DNA from: an uncultured Lachnospiraceae bacterium
GTDB taxonomy: Bacteria > Bacillota > Clostridia > Lachnospirales > Lachnospiraceae
Assembly: GCA_950097145.1 (NCBI GenBank)
Contig: CATNCF010000005.1
Location: 1 to 64,000, forward strand
Length of the DNA: 64,000 nucleotides
Direction of reading: 5' to 3'
Below the pieces are notes generated by a model. It saw only the letters and a list, made by a program, of their open reading frames with translations. It was not told the DNA's origin and did no database searches. A program made the translations under genes and the position numbers. Below are positions 7,763 through 16,366 of the stretch, piece by piece (position 1 is the first letter of the stretch; every line of letters begins with the position of its first letter).

Positions 7763-8863
7763 ATGAAAAAAAGTATGAAGATTTCAATATTTCGAAACCA
7801 GATAGTTGTCCTGGCGGCTTGTTTTCTACTATGCGGCGCCGTAGCCTGCGGCAGCAGCGGGAATCGGCCTGCGGATGCGGAAAAAGAAACGGGAGAGGAA
7901 GCAAAGCAGAAGCCAGCTTCTTTTGAAATTACAGATTTGGTAGGGACGCCGTCAGATTATTCCAGTAGAGAAAACTGGATGAGAATTCCGGAAATTACCC
8001 ATGAGGTTGATACCATTTATCTTTATCCCACCTCCTATCTGGATGAATCGGAAAATGCAAAACCAATCTGTGATATTGATAATCAGCAGATGCGGGATAG
8101 AGCCAGGGTTGTTTACGAGAATCAGGGAACGGTCTATGAGGAATCTACCAATGTGTTTGCCCCGTTCTACCGCCAGAGTAATATTTATCAGGTTGTAGAT
8201 CTCAGCCAGAAAGAACTGGAAGAGTATCAAGAAAGGGAACAGCGCACAGACATATATGCCGCTTTGGATTACTATTTTGAACACTATAATGAAGGCAGGC
8301 CCTTTATTCTTGCAGGGCACTCTCAGGGTTCCATAATGACAAAAATTGTCCTTGGAGAGTATATGCAGGCACATCCAGAATACTATGAACGTATGGTTGC
8401 AGCATATCCCATCGGATTTTCCATTACCGAGACCTTTCTGGAAGAACATCCGTATCTAAAATTTGCTGAAGGTGCTGACGATACGGGTGTAATTGTATCC
8501 TGGAATACGGAAGGAGCGGGAAACAAAGGACAGCATAATCTGGTTGTGGAACCGGAGGCCATCAGTATAAACCCCATTAACTGGAAGCGGGACGATACCT
8601 GTGCTGGATTTGAGGAAAATCTGGGAAGTCGTATTCTAAATGAGGAAACAGGAGAATATGAGATCATAACTGGAGTTGCAGACGCGCAGGTGGATACGGA
8701 GCGTGGCGTAGTTATTTGTACAGCAAAGAACGTGGAGTATGCTCCGGCAGATTTATTCGGACCGGAAAGTCTGCATGGTCATGATTATGACTTTTATTAT
8801 GAAAATCTACGGGAAAATGTAAAAACAAGAGTGGAGGCTTATCTGAAACAGAATCCTGACTGA
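7763..8863 (+). CDS. DUF3089 lipoprotein with alpha/beta-hydrolase motif
   Basis: 366 residues from ATG 7763, chosen because AGGAGG ends 10 bases upstream; an upstream in-frame start has no ribosome site. A signal peptide ends in CGAVAC, a lipobox, so the mature protein is probably membrane-anchored outside the cell. The central part has 'FILAGHSQGSIM', the GxSxG nucleophile elbow of alpha/beta hydrolases, and the DUF3089 pattern (NVFAPFYRQ upstream, late Asp/His-containing segments such as SLHGHDYDFYY). Probably a secreted esterase-like enzyme; the substrate is unknown. It stands alone. Its stop codon overlaps a short repeat also present, inverted, at 18042. Confidence 0.85.
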   Translation: MKKSMKISIFRNQIVVLAACFLLCGAVACGSSGNRPADAEKETGEEAKQKPASFEITDLVGTPSDYSSRENWMRIPEITHEVDTIYLYPTSYLDESENAKPICDIDNQQMRDRARVVYENQGTVYEESTNVFAPFYRQSNIYQVVDLSQKELEEYQEREQRTDIYAALDYYFEHYNEGRPFILAGHSQGSIMTKIVLGEYMQAHPEYYERMVAAYPIGFSITETFLEEHPYLKFAEGADDTGVIVSWNTEGAGNKGQHNLVVEPEAISINPINWKRDDTCAGFEENLGSRILNEETGEYEIITGVADAQVDTERGVVICTAKNVEYAPADLFGPESLHGHDYDFYYENLRENVKTRVEAYLKQNPD

Positions 8864-8893
8864 TCTTGGTAGAGAAGCCTCTGAAATGTTCCA
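8859..8893 (+). repeat. 35-bp repeat, copy 1 (inverted partner at 18042-18076)
   Basis: Begins ACTGATCTTGG and contains GTAGAGAAGCC then CTGAAATGTTCCA. It matches the reverse complement of 18042-18076 at 32 of 35 positions. The two copies flank the RiPP cluster in opposite orientation. Confidence 0.75.
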
Positions 8894-9192
8894 GTAAGCC
8901 GCCAATCGGCATTGCTGCTTTTCCTATAGAAAAAAATTTATACATAGCAACGGCTATTGCATACATCAGTCAAATATCCAATGATAATCACCTCATTTCT
9001 TCTTACATTAATTTTTCAAGGGGAAATCCCCTTTGAACCCCTTGCTTTTGTTCCACGATTCTGTATCTATTTTTTCTGTTGGGTGTCTAATGCTCTAATG
9101 TCTAATAAAAAAAATCGGGTGCAGGAGTAAAAACGGAAAGGAAGTAATTTAGAAATGGGTAGAACTGCTAACAGGGAGTATAATACAAGAAA

Positions 9193-9294
9193 GTTGTTAC
9201 AGTAAACAAGAACGGGAAAGTTGTTGCGAAGAAGAAAGGCAATGCTGTCATCACAGTAAATGTGTGGGTTGAGAAAGAGTTGTTGGGACTGTAA
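9193..9294 (+). pseudogene. fragment of a bacterial Ig-like (Big_2) domain
   Basis: One frame reads VVTVNKNGKVVAKKKGNAVI then TVNVWVEKELLGL and stops. The 'TVNKNGKVxAKKKGxAxITV' pattern is the end of a Big_2 cell-surface domain. A stop lies just upstream in frame, so only a relic of a surface protein is left. The rest of the gap 8894-9470 holds nothing else I can support. Confidence 0.55.
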
Positions 9295-9439
9295 TTGCAT
9301 GTACTTGCGGTAAAGAATTCGCAACAGAAGAAGGGCTGAGAAGTAGGAGGTTATTTTTTCTATATGACCGGAATAATGCCCCTAAATTTAGTTGCGATCT
9401 ATCGTTTTTTTTGTGGTTAAATTTATAATATTATATAAT

Positions 9440-9456
9440 TGTACCAAAATATAAAA
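9440..9456 (+). promoter_or_regulatory. motif shared with the precursor-peptide upstream region (candidate sigma site)
   Basis: TGTACCAAAATATAAAA here and TGTAACAAAATGTAAAG at 14470-14486 agree at 14 of 17 positions. Each lies upstream of a gene of the RiPP cluster, which encodes its own ECF sigma factor. The region is AT-rich, so chance similarity is possible. Confidence 0.3.
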
Positions 9457-9470
9457 AGCTGGAGGTTGAC

Positions 9471-9953
9471 ATGAAGTACAATGAAAAACAAATTTTTCGG
9501 AAATCAAGTATAGACCGTGTTTCTTCTCCCGAGCAGCTAAATGATTATATCCGCGTATCCAATCCGAGCGTATGGATGATGTTGGCGGCGGTGATTGTTT
9601 TGCTGGCGGGGGTATGCGTCTGGGGAATTTTTGGGCGTCTTGAAAGTAAGATCCTTTCTGCGGGGACGAGCGAAAACGGCATTTTTATCTGTTATGTTAC
9701 GGAGAAAGACGTCGCTAAGATTAAAGCGGGAATGCTGGTAAAGGTAAACGGCAATGATTTCGCTGTTTCTGAAATTGCCGAAATGCCGATCGCCGTAAAC
9801 GCGGATATGGATCCCTATTTGATACATCTCGGAGGTTTTTCCGAGGGTGCGTGGATGTATGAGATAATTGCAGATGTGGATATTCCAGACGGTACATACT
9901 ATGCTGAAATCGTTACAGAAAGCGTATCGCCGATGTCGTTTATACTGAATTGA
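9471..9953 (+). CDS. short HlyD-like membrane-fusion component of NHLP peptide exporter
   Basis: 160 residues, ATG 9471 after GGAGG. N-terminal 'IFRKSSIDRVSSPEQLNDYI' is the usual opening of NHLP-system secretion proteins (it resembles 'RKxxLERLSSPEQLD'). One transmembrane helix follows (about 36-55, VWMMLAAVIVLLAGVCVWGI), then a beta-rich external domain (VTEKDVAKIKAGMLVKV). It lacks the long coiled-coil hairpin of full HlyD proteins, so it is about half the usual length. As a Gram-positive without an outer membrane the cell would not need the hairpin. First gene of the cluster, 15 bases before the peptidase-ABC gene. Confidence 0.75.
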   Translation: MKYNEKQIFRKSSIDRVSSPEQLNDYIRVSNPSVWMMLAAVIVLLAGVCVWGIFGRLESKILSAGTSENGIFICYVTEKDVAKIKAGMLVKVNGNDFAVSEIAEMPIAVNADMDPYLIHLGGFSEGAWMYEIIADVDIPDGTYYAEIVTESVSPMSFILN

Positions 9954-9968
9954 GAGGAGAGTCTGAAG

Positions 9969-12149
9969 ATGGGTACGAAAAAGATAAAGCAGCCTGTCAG
10001 AAACGGTAAGGTGAAAGTTCCTGTGGTAATGCAGATGGAAGCGCTGGAGTGCGGCGCGGCTTCTCTCACCATGATCCTTGCATATTACGGGAAATGGATA
10101 CCCCTTGAGCAGGTGCGCGCTGACTGCGGCGTATCGCGTGACGGTTCCAACGCGAAAAACATCCTAAAAGCAGCACGCAGCTATGGGTTGGCAGCGAAGG
10201 GCTATCGCTATGAGCCGGAGGGTTTAAAAGAGAATGGAAAATTTCCCTGTATCATTCATTGGAATTTCAATCATTTTGTAGTGTTGGACGGCTTCAAGGG
10301 CAGTAAGGCGTACATTAACGACCCTGCAAAAGGGAGTTATTCCGTGCCGATGGAAATATTTGACAAGTCCTTTACGGGGATTTGCCTGATGTTCGAGCCT
10401 GCGGAGAGCTTCGAGCCAGGCGGAGCCCCCAAGAGCATACTGACATTCGCGAAAAAACGGCTGAAAGAGGCCAAAACAGCAATGGTGTTTGTGGCGCTGA
10501 CAACGCTGATTACTGCTCTGTTGGGGATTATCACCCCAGCATTCTCGCGGATTTTCATGGATAGGCTTCTTACCGGTGAAAACCCAGAATGGTTTTTGCC
10601 GTTTATTTTCGCGCTTGGAGGAATAAGCGTGATACAGCTTATTGTGGAATGGATGAAAGCTGTTTATTCGCTGAAAATAAACGGTCAGCTTTCGGCAGTC
10701 GGAAGTACCGCTTATATGTGGAAGGTTCTTCGTATGCCGATGGAATTTTTCTCCCAGCGCATGGCGGGGGATATTCAGCAGAGGCAGAGAATGAACGCTT
10801 CGGTTGCCCAGTCATTGGCAGAGACTTTCGCGCCGTTGGCGTTAAACACGGTTATGCTGGTGTTTTATTTTACTGTAATGCTCCGCTACAACCCGATTCT
10901 GACGCTGGTAGGGGTGGTTTCCATCGTAATCAATCTTGTGGTTTCAAAGATTATATCCAATAAGCGCATGAACATTACCCGGGTACAGATGCGCGACGCG
11001 GGAAAACTCGCTGGAGCTACTGTGACGGGGATTGAAATGGTGGAAACAATCAAGGCCAGCGGCGCAGAGAATGGATTTTTCGAGAAATGGGCGGGCTATC
11101 AGGCCAGCGTGAATACCCAGCAGGTGCGTTTTGAACGCCTAAATCAGTATCTTGGCATGATTCCTGAGTTTGTGTCGTCACTGGCGAATGTCGCCGTGCT
11201 GATACTCGGAGTTTTTTTTACAATAAATGGAAAGTTTACAGTAGGTATGATCATGGCGTTTCAGGGCTTTTTAGGTTCTTTTACCGAACCCGCGCAGACG
11301 TTGATTTCGGCGGGACAGACGCTCCAGGAAATGCGCGCGCAGATGGAGCGCGTGGAGGATGTGATGGAATACCCAACGGATGTGAATTGTGACAGAAATG
11401 AGCTTTCAAAGGATGCGGAGTACAGCAAATTATCGGGCAACGTGGAACTTAAAAACGTCACGTTCGGCTATTCGCGTCTTGCAGAGCCTCTGATCAGGGA
11501 CTTTAATTTGACCCTTAAAACCGGCAGCCGCGTGGCCTTTGTCGGCACATCAGGCTGCGGAAAGTCCACGTTGTCGAAGCTTATTTCGGGGCTTTACCAG
11601 CCCTGGGAAGGCGAAATCTTATTTGACGGAAAACCCATAGAAAAAATAGACAGAAGTGTTTTTACCGGATCGTTGGCGGTAGTCGATCAGGATATTATTT
11701 TGTTTGAGGATACAATTGCAAACAATATCAAAATGTGGGATGGTTCGATAGAGGATTTTGAGATAATCATGGCGGCCCGGGATGCGCAGCTTCATGAGGA
11801 TATTATGCTGCGTGACGGCGGCTACAGTTACAAAATCACCGAGGGAGGCAAGGACTTTTCGGGTGGCCAGCGGCAGCGAATGGAGATTGCCCGTGTGTTA
11901 GTCCAAGATCCGACCATCATCATTCTTGACGAGGCAACTTCTGCACTGGATGCAAAAACGGAATTTGAAGTTGTAAGATCCATAAAAGACCGCGGAATTA
12001 CTTGTATTGTTGTGGCCCATAGGTTATCAACCATACGCGACTGCGATGAAATCATCGTGCTTGATAACGGGGAAGTTGTAGAGCGCGGGACACATAATGA
12101 GCTGTACGAAAGAGGCGGCGTTTATACACAACTTGTAACAAACGAATAA
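9969..12149 (+). CDS. NHLP-type export ABC transporter with C39 peptidase (peptidase/permease/ATPase)
   Basis: 726 residues. An N-terminal C39 double-glycine peptidase has the catalytic Cys28 in 'MEALECGAASL', His102 in 'NHFVVLDG' and Asp118 in 'INDPAKG'. Then come the ABC membrane domain (about 165-450) and an ATPase with Walker A GTSGCGKS (about 524-531), signature FSGGQRQR (about 631) and Walker B IIILDEATS. This protein cuts the leader after a double glycine and exports the peptide. The likely client is the GGG-containing precursor at 14514. ATG 9969 follows GAGAGGAG. It matches the known NHLP bacteriocin export peptidase/permease/ATPase subunit. Confidence 0.93.
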   Translation: MGTKKIKQPVRNGKVKVPVVMQMEALECGAASLTMILAYYGKWIPLEQVRADCGVSRDGSNAKNILKAARSYGLAAKGYRYEPEGLKENGKFPCIIHWNFNHFVVLDGFKGSKAYINDPAKGSYSVPMEIFDKSFTGICLMFEPAESFEPGGAPKSILTFAKKRLKEAKTAMVFVALTTLITALLGIITPAFSRIFMDRLLTGENPEWFLPFIFALGGISVIQLIVEWMKAVYSLKINGQLSAVGSTAYMWKVLRMPMEFFSQRMAGDIQQRQRMNASVAQSLAETFAPLALNTVMLVFYFTVMLRYNPILTLVGVVSIVINLVVSKIISNKRMNITRVQMRDAGKLAGATVTGIEMVETIKASGAENGFFEKWAGYQASVNTQQVRFERLNQYLGMIPEFVSSLANVAVLILGVFFTINGKFTVGMIMAFQGFLGSFTEPAQTLISAGQTLQEMRAQMERVEDVMEYPTDVNCDRNELSKDAEYSKLSGNVELKNVTFGYSRLAEPLIRDFNLTLKTGSRVAFVGTSGCGKSTLSKLISGLYQPWEGEILFDGKPIEKIDRSVFTGSLAVVDQDIILFEDTIANNIKMWDGSIEDFEIIMAARDAQLHEDIMLRDGGYSYKITEGGKDFSGGQRQRMEIARVLVQDPTIIILDEATSALDAKTEFEVVRSIKDRGITCIVVAHRLSTIRDCDEIIVLDNGEVVERGTHNELYERGGVYTQLVTNE

Positions 12150-12168
12150 AGGAGGTGAAAATAGGAGA

Positions 12169-14370
12169 ATGGGATGGTTTGACGAACAAATAAAACAGCG
12201 GAAACAAAACGATCAGGATGTTTTTACAGATGCCTTTATCAACATTGCCGGCGCAGTAATGGGCAGTCATGTTTCAGCCGCGCTGAATGACCAGCGGCAG
12301 CAGACGAAAAACGCTTTTGACGAGATATTAAGATTTTATCATATAAATACGAAAGATATTCCCGACAATATCACGGACAGAAATGAACAGCTTGAATACT
12401 TGCTCCGCCCCCATGGAATCATGCGCCGTACGGTAACGCTCTCGAAAGGCTGGTACAAAGATGCAATCGGAGCAATGCTGGGAATCCGTAAAAGCGATGG
12501 AATGGTTGTTGCGCTTATCCCCGCGCGATTTTCAGGTTATCGTTATCGGGATATGGAAACAGGAAAACTTGTGAAAATAAACGGCAAAAACCAGGAGCTT
12601 TTCGAGGAAGAAGCGATAGTTTTTTACAAGCCGCTGCCACTGAAAGCACTTGGAATTTCGGATTTGATGCGGTATATTCTGGGAACGCTTTCCCCCGCTG
12701 ATTTTGTGATGACAGGCGCGTCAGCGCTGGCAGTAACATTGATTGGAATGTTATCGCCGAAGCTTAATAACCTGCTGTTTTCACGTGTGATCGAGGACGG
12801 CAGCACACAGATTTTGCTTGCGATTACGGTGTTTATGATTTGCGTTACGCTCAGTTCCCTGCTGATAAACGGCGTAAAGTCGCTGATTATAGCGCGGATA
12901 AACACCAAAATGAGTATTTCGGTTCAGGCTGCAATCATGTCCCGCTTAATGTCGCTGCCCGCAGAGTTTTTTAAGAATTACAGTTCAGGAGAATTAGCTG
13001 CGCGGGCGCAGTGCAGCAATTCGCTGTGCGAGATGCTGGTGTCTGTAGTGCTGACGACAGGGCTTACGTCTGTATTTTCACTTGTATACATATCGCAGAT
13101 CTTTGTGTACGCGCCAGCGCTGGTGATACCATCGCTTATCATTACGCTTGCTACAGTGGCGTTTACAGTAGTATCAGCATTTGTGCAGATGAAAGTCAGC
13201 AAAAAAAAGATGGAGCTGTCCTCAAAAGAGAGCGGAATGTCCTATGCACTGATATCGGGCGTGCAGAAGATTAAGCTTTCGGGAGCGGAAATGCGTGCGT
13301 TCGCACGGTGGGGAAACCTTTATGCCGAAGAAGCGCGGCTTGCCTACAACCCTCCGATGTTCCTGAAAATAAACAGCGTTATTTCAAGCGCTATCTCGCT
13401 TGCAGGAACGCTTATGATGTATTGGATTGCGGTATCGTCAGGAGTGTCCGTAGCGGACTACTATGCATTCAATACCGCTTATGGAATGGTTTCCGGGGCA
13501 TTTATCTCGCTTGCGGGAATCGCGTTGACTGTGGCGCAGATTAAGCCGATTATGGATATGGTAGAACCGATTTTGAAGGCAGTTCCCGAAATTTCCGAGG
13601 GAAAGCAGATGATTACGCGGCTTTCGGGCAGCATCGAACTGGATAACGTTTCCTTCCGTTACAACGAAAATATGCCCCTTGTGATTGACGATCTGTCGCT
13701 GAAAATCCGTCCGGGGCAGTATGTGGCGATCGTGGGCGCAACCGGGTGCGGGAAGTCTACGCTTTTGCGGCTTATGCTGGGCTTTGAATCACCGCAGAAG
13801 GGCGCCGTTTACGTAGATGGCAAGGATATTGCGGCGGTGGACTTAAAGTCTTTCAGGCGCAATATCGGCGTGGTAATGCAAAATGGCAAGCTGTTTACGG
13901 GAGATATTTTCTCGAATATTATCATATCTGCACCGTGGCTTACTATGGATGAGGCTTGGCATGCCGCCGAATTGTCAGGCATTGCAGAGGATATTCGCCG
14001 TATGCCGATGGGGATGCACACAATGATTTCCGAGGGCAGCGGCGGAATTTCGGGTGGGCAGCGGCAGCGGCTGATGATTGCCCGTGCCATTGCACCAAAA
14101 CCAAGCGTGCTGATGTTTGACGAGGCGACTTCAGCCCTTGATAATCTCACGCAGAAAACGGTTTCGGAATCGCTGGACAGTCTGAAATGCACGAGGATTG
14201 TTATCGCGCACAGGCTTTCTACCATCAAACAGTGCGACAGGATATTGGTGCTTGATAAGGGAAAGATTATCGAAGATGGGACATATGACCAGTTGATACA
14301 AAGGGGAGGTTTTTTCGCAGAACTAGTGGACAGACAAAGGGTTGACGATACCGCAGAATTGAGGGCCTGA
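12169..14370 (+). CDS. NHLP-type export ABC transporter, second permease/ATPase subunit
   Basis: 733 residues, ATG 12169, ribosome site GGAGGTG. About 170 residues without peptidase motifs precede the ABC membrane domain. The ATPase has Walker A GATGCGKST (about 523), SGGISGGQRQRLMIARA and a Walker B 'VLMFDEATSALD'. It matches the partner permease/ATPase of NHLP systems, which pairs with the peptidase subunit to form a heterodimeric exporter. It lies 19 bases downstream of that gene, in one operon. Confidence 0.9.
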   Translation: MGWFDEQIKQRKQNDQDVFTDAFINIAGAVMGSHVSAALNDQRQQTKNAFDEILRFYHINTKDIPDNITDRNEQLEYLLRPHGIMRRTVTLSKGWYKDAIGAMLGIRKSDGMVVALIPARFSGYRYRDMETGKLVKINGKNQELFEEEAIVFYKPLPLKALGISDLMRYILGTLSPADFVMTGASALAVTLIGMLSPKLNNLLFSRVIEDGSTQILLAITVFMICVTLSSLLINGVKSLIIARINTKMSISVQAAIMSRLMSLPAEFFKNYSSGELAARAQCSNSLCEMLVSVVLTTGLTSVFSLVYISQIFVYAPALVIPSLIITLATVAFTVVSAFVQMKVSKKKMELSSKESGMSYALISGVQKIKLSGAEMRAFARWGNLYAEEARLAYNPPMFLKINSVISSAISLAGTLMMYWIAVSSGVSVADYYAFNTAYGMVSGAFISLAGIALTVAQIKPIMDMVEPILKAVPEISEGKQMITRLSGSIELDNVSFRYNENMPLVIDDLSLKIRPGQYVAIVGATGCGKSTLLRLMLGFESPQKGAVYVDGKDIAAVDLKSFRRNIGVVMQNGKLFTGDIFSNIIISAPWLTMDEAWHAAELSGIAEDIRRMPMGMHTMISEGSGGISGGQRQRLMIARAIAPKPSVLMFDEATSALDNLTQKTVSESLDSLKCTRIVIAHRLSTIKQCDRILVLDKGKIIEDGTYDQLIQRGGFFAELVDRQRVDDTAELRA

Positions 14371-14513
14371 AAATTTTTTGGAAATTTATTGGCTCTCGGC
14401 GGTTTTGATTCGTATAAAAGAACAAAGGCGCGAATCACGTCTATGATTATCAGTTTTTATACTGTAATCTGTAACAAAATGTAAAGGTGACTTAATATTA
14501 GGAGGAAAGCACT
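14371..14513 (+). promoter_or_regulatory. gap before the precursor gene with candidate regulatory signals
   Basis: Contains an inverted repeat GATTCG...CGAATC at 14407-14438 and the motif TGTAACAAAATGTAAAG (14470-14486), which is also present before the first cluster gene. TAATAT follows TGTAAC after 17 bases, so it may be a separate promoter giving high precursor expression. AGGAGG lies 7 bases before the precursor ATG. Confidence 0.35.
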
Positions 14514-14840
14514 ATGGAAAAAAAAGACCTTATTGCAAAGGCAACACAGACAAAATTTGACGAAGAACTTATTGTAAAGGCAAAACAGGCAAACTCTGTC
14601 GAAGAGCTTATGGCTCTCGCAAAGAAAAATGGTTATCCGATGGACGAGAAGAAGGCAGAAGTTTATTTTGAAAAGCTTCACAAGATGGGCGAGCTATCGG
14701 ATGATGAGCTTGGCAATGTAGCAGGAGGCGGATGCCGTCCCAATCTTTGTCCCTTCTGCGGAGGTGACCTTGACGCCGTCAAATCACACTCTACTTTCAA
14801 AACTTTGTGTTGCCCATACTGCGGTAAGTTTGCATGTTGA
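14514..14840 (+). CDS. Nif11-type leader RiPP precursor with seven-cysteine, double-CPxCG core
   Basis: 108 residues. The leader (1-73) shows the Nif11/NHLP pattern: 'SVEELMALAKKNGYPMDEKK', an aromatic YFEKL and the end 'GELSDDELGNVAGGG', a double-glycine cleavage site that fits the C39 peptidase. The predicted core is residues 74-108, with Cys at 74, 79, 82, 99, 100, 103 and 108, including CPFCG (79-83) and CPYCG (100-104). Two such knuckles are the layout of a zinc ribbon. The alternatives are thioether cross-links made by the radical SAM enzyme encoded next, as in sacti- and ranthipeptides, or both. Two leader helices (residues 5-20 and 20-35) look like a duplication. The leader and transport assignment is strong; the nature of the product is inferred. 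Confidence 0.88.
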   Translation: MEKKDLIAKATQTKFDEELIVKAKQANSVEELMALAKKNGYPMDEKKAEVYFEKLHKMGELSDDELGNVAGGGCRPNLCPFCGGDLDAVKSHSTFKTLCCPYCGKFAC

Positions 14841-14881
14841 ACAATCATGGTGTGAAGGGAAGAGGCCCTTTTATGGCTTTC

Positions 14882-14894
14882 CCATACTGCGGTC
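14882..14894 (+). repeat. 13-bp repeat of the precursor's last knuckle, possible relic of a second core
   Basis: CCATACTGCGGT with the preceding C occurs inside the precursor gene (14814-14826 region, Pro-Tyr-Cys-Gly) and again here 66 bases downstream, where one frame reads FPYCGPWGR and stops. It may be the tail of a duplicated core. Confidence 0.35.
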
Positions 14895-14926
14895 CGTGGG
14901 GGCGGTAGGACAAATAATATCCGTAT

Positions 14927-14946
14927 TTTGCGGCAGTTTCCGCAAA
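14927..14946 (+). promoter_or_regulatory. hairpin between precursor and maturase genes
   Basis: TTTGCGG (14927-14933) and CCGCAAA (14940-14946) form a perfect 7-bp stem with a 6-base loop, just upstream of the maturase ribosome site. It could lower maturase expression relative to the precursor or stabilise the upstream mRNA. No T-run follows, so it is not a standard terminator. Confidence 0.45.
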
Positions 14947-14968
14947 TAATGATAAGGAGTGAATTGAG

Positions 14969-16366
14969 ATGAATCGGTACATATTAAATCCAGACATCGC
15001 CCTGCGCTCATGGCGGCTGGTGCCGTATGCGTATTACAGAAAGGGTGTCCGTTACGCGAAAGGATTGAAAAAGGAAGAGTTTGAATTCCTTTTGAAGTGC
15101 GACGGTAAAACGGAGCTTGAGGGGGAACTGCCACTTGCGGAAAAATTTTTGGATATGGGATTTATTGCTCATGCAAAGGATGAGGGTATCCTGTCTGAAT
15201 GGCAAAAACACCTCGACTGTGACAACCGCTATTTTCCTGCAATAAGCTGGATGATAACAGGAAAATGCAATTATAGCTGCCTGCACTGCTTCAACGCTGC
15301 CGATAACGCTCCCATAATGAGTGAGTGGACGATTGAGGAAGCAAAGAGGCTGATTGAGCAGGCGCAAAAGTGTGGAATCAATGCTTTTACGATTACAGGC
15401 GGCGAGCCTATGCTCCATAAGAATTTTTTTGAGATTGTGGAGAGTATTTACGCACACGGAATGTACCTTGAGGATCTGAACACGAACGGTTCTTTCCTTG
15501 ACGAGACAGCATTGGAGCAATTTAGGAAAATCGGCTGTAATCCGCTGATTAAAATATCCTTTGATGGAATCGGACATCACGACTGGCTCAGAAACCGCAA
15601 GGGGGCGGAGGCGGACGCGCTTCGGGCAATTCGCCTGTGCGTGGAGAAGGGCTTCCGTGTAAAAGTGCAGACGAACGTCCATCGGCTTAATATCGAATCC
15701 ATGTTACCTACAGCGGAAATGTTAGATGAAATGGGCGTGAATGAAATGCGGGTGATCCGTACTTCAGAATCACCGCGTTGGAAGGAAAATGCAGATGGTT
15801 CCTGCTTAGAGGTTGAGGAATATTACGAAAGAATGTTGGAATTTGCCGACAGATATATCAAAAAGAAACACAATATGACAATAGATATCTGGCAGTTTCT
15901 CACGGTGTTTCCACAAACAGAATCTTACCGTCTGCGCCCCGTTGAATACGTTGCCGGAGAGTACCGGGACAGTATGCCCGTGTGCCGTGGGAACAGGGGG
16001 ATGGTTGCGGTCGCAGCAGACGGAAATGTCTACCCTTGTATGCAGATGTCAGGGTATTTTAGCGCGAAGAACAATTTCCTGGGCAACGTTAAAAAAGAGG
16101 GATTGCAGCCAATTCTGCAAGAAGGGAGATATCTGAGAGAGGTCTGCGCTACACTGGGGCAGTTGTCAGATAACAATGAAACCTGCGAGGTGTGTCCTTA
16201 TTTTAAACACTGCGGGGGTGGCTGTCGCGCGCTGGCACTGGCGATTACGGGTGATAAATTTGGCATTGATCCCGCAAAATGTCTATTTTTCCAAAAAGGT
16301 TGGCACAGGAAAATCAAGGAAACGCTCCGGGGTTGGAAAAATATAGCGCCTATGGAGGGCGAATGA
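14969..16366 (+). CDS. radical SAM/SPASM peptide maturase
   Basis: 465 residues, ATG 14969 after AAGGAG. Residues 1-85 resemble a PqqD-like peptide-recognition domain. The radical SAM cluster is C100-x3-C104-x2-C107 (CNYSCLHC), followed by 'TITGGEPMLH'. The C-terminal SPASM region has Cys in 'PVCRGNRG', 'VYPCMQMSG' and the run CEVCPYFKHCGGGC, enough for two auxiliary [4Fe-4S] clusters. Enzymes of this type install thioether, carbon-carbon or related links in RiPP precursors. The cysteine-rich precursor immediately upstream is the obvious substrate. Which bond is made cannot be read from sequence. Confidence 0.92.
   Translation: MNRYILNPDIALRSWRLVPYAYYRKGVRYAKGLKKEEFEFLLKCDGKTELEGELPLAEKFLDMGFIAHAKDEGILSEWQKHLDCDNRYFPAISWMITGKCNYSCLHCFNAADNAPIMSEWTIEEAKRLIEQAQKCGINAFTITGGEPMLHKNFFEIVESIYAHGMYLEDLNTNGSFLDETALEQFRKIGCNPLIKISFDGIGHHDWLRNRKGAEADALRAIRLCVEKGFRVKVQTNVHRLNIESMLPTAEMLDEMGVNEMRVIRTSESPRWKENADGSCLEVEEYYERMLEFADRYIKKKHNMTIDIWQFLTVFPQTESYRLRPVEYVAGEYRDSMPVCRGNRGMVAVAADGNVYPCMQMSGYFSAKNNFLGNVKKEGLQPILQEGRYLREVCATLGQLSDNNETCEVCPYFKHCGGGCRALALAITGDKFGIDPAKCLFFQKGWHRKIKETLRGWKNIAPMEGE

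Noticed and set aside
12978-13202. Minus-strand frames inside the second exporter gene
   Set aside because: Shadows of the ABC permease; no start signals and no conserved motifs.
14764-14949. 61-codon frame overlapping the precursor 3' end, with cysteines
   Set aside because: Starts inside the precursor without a ribosome site and in another frame; it may only contain a relic, which is reported separately.
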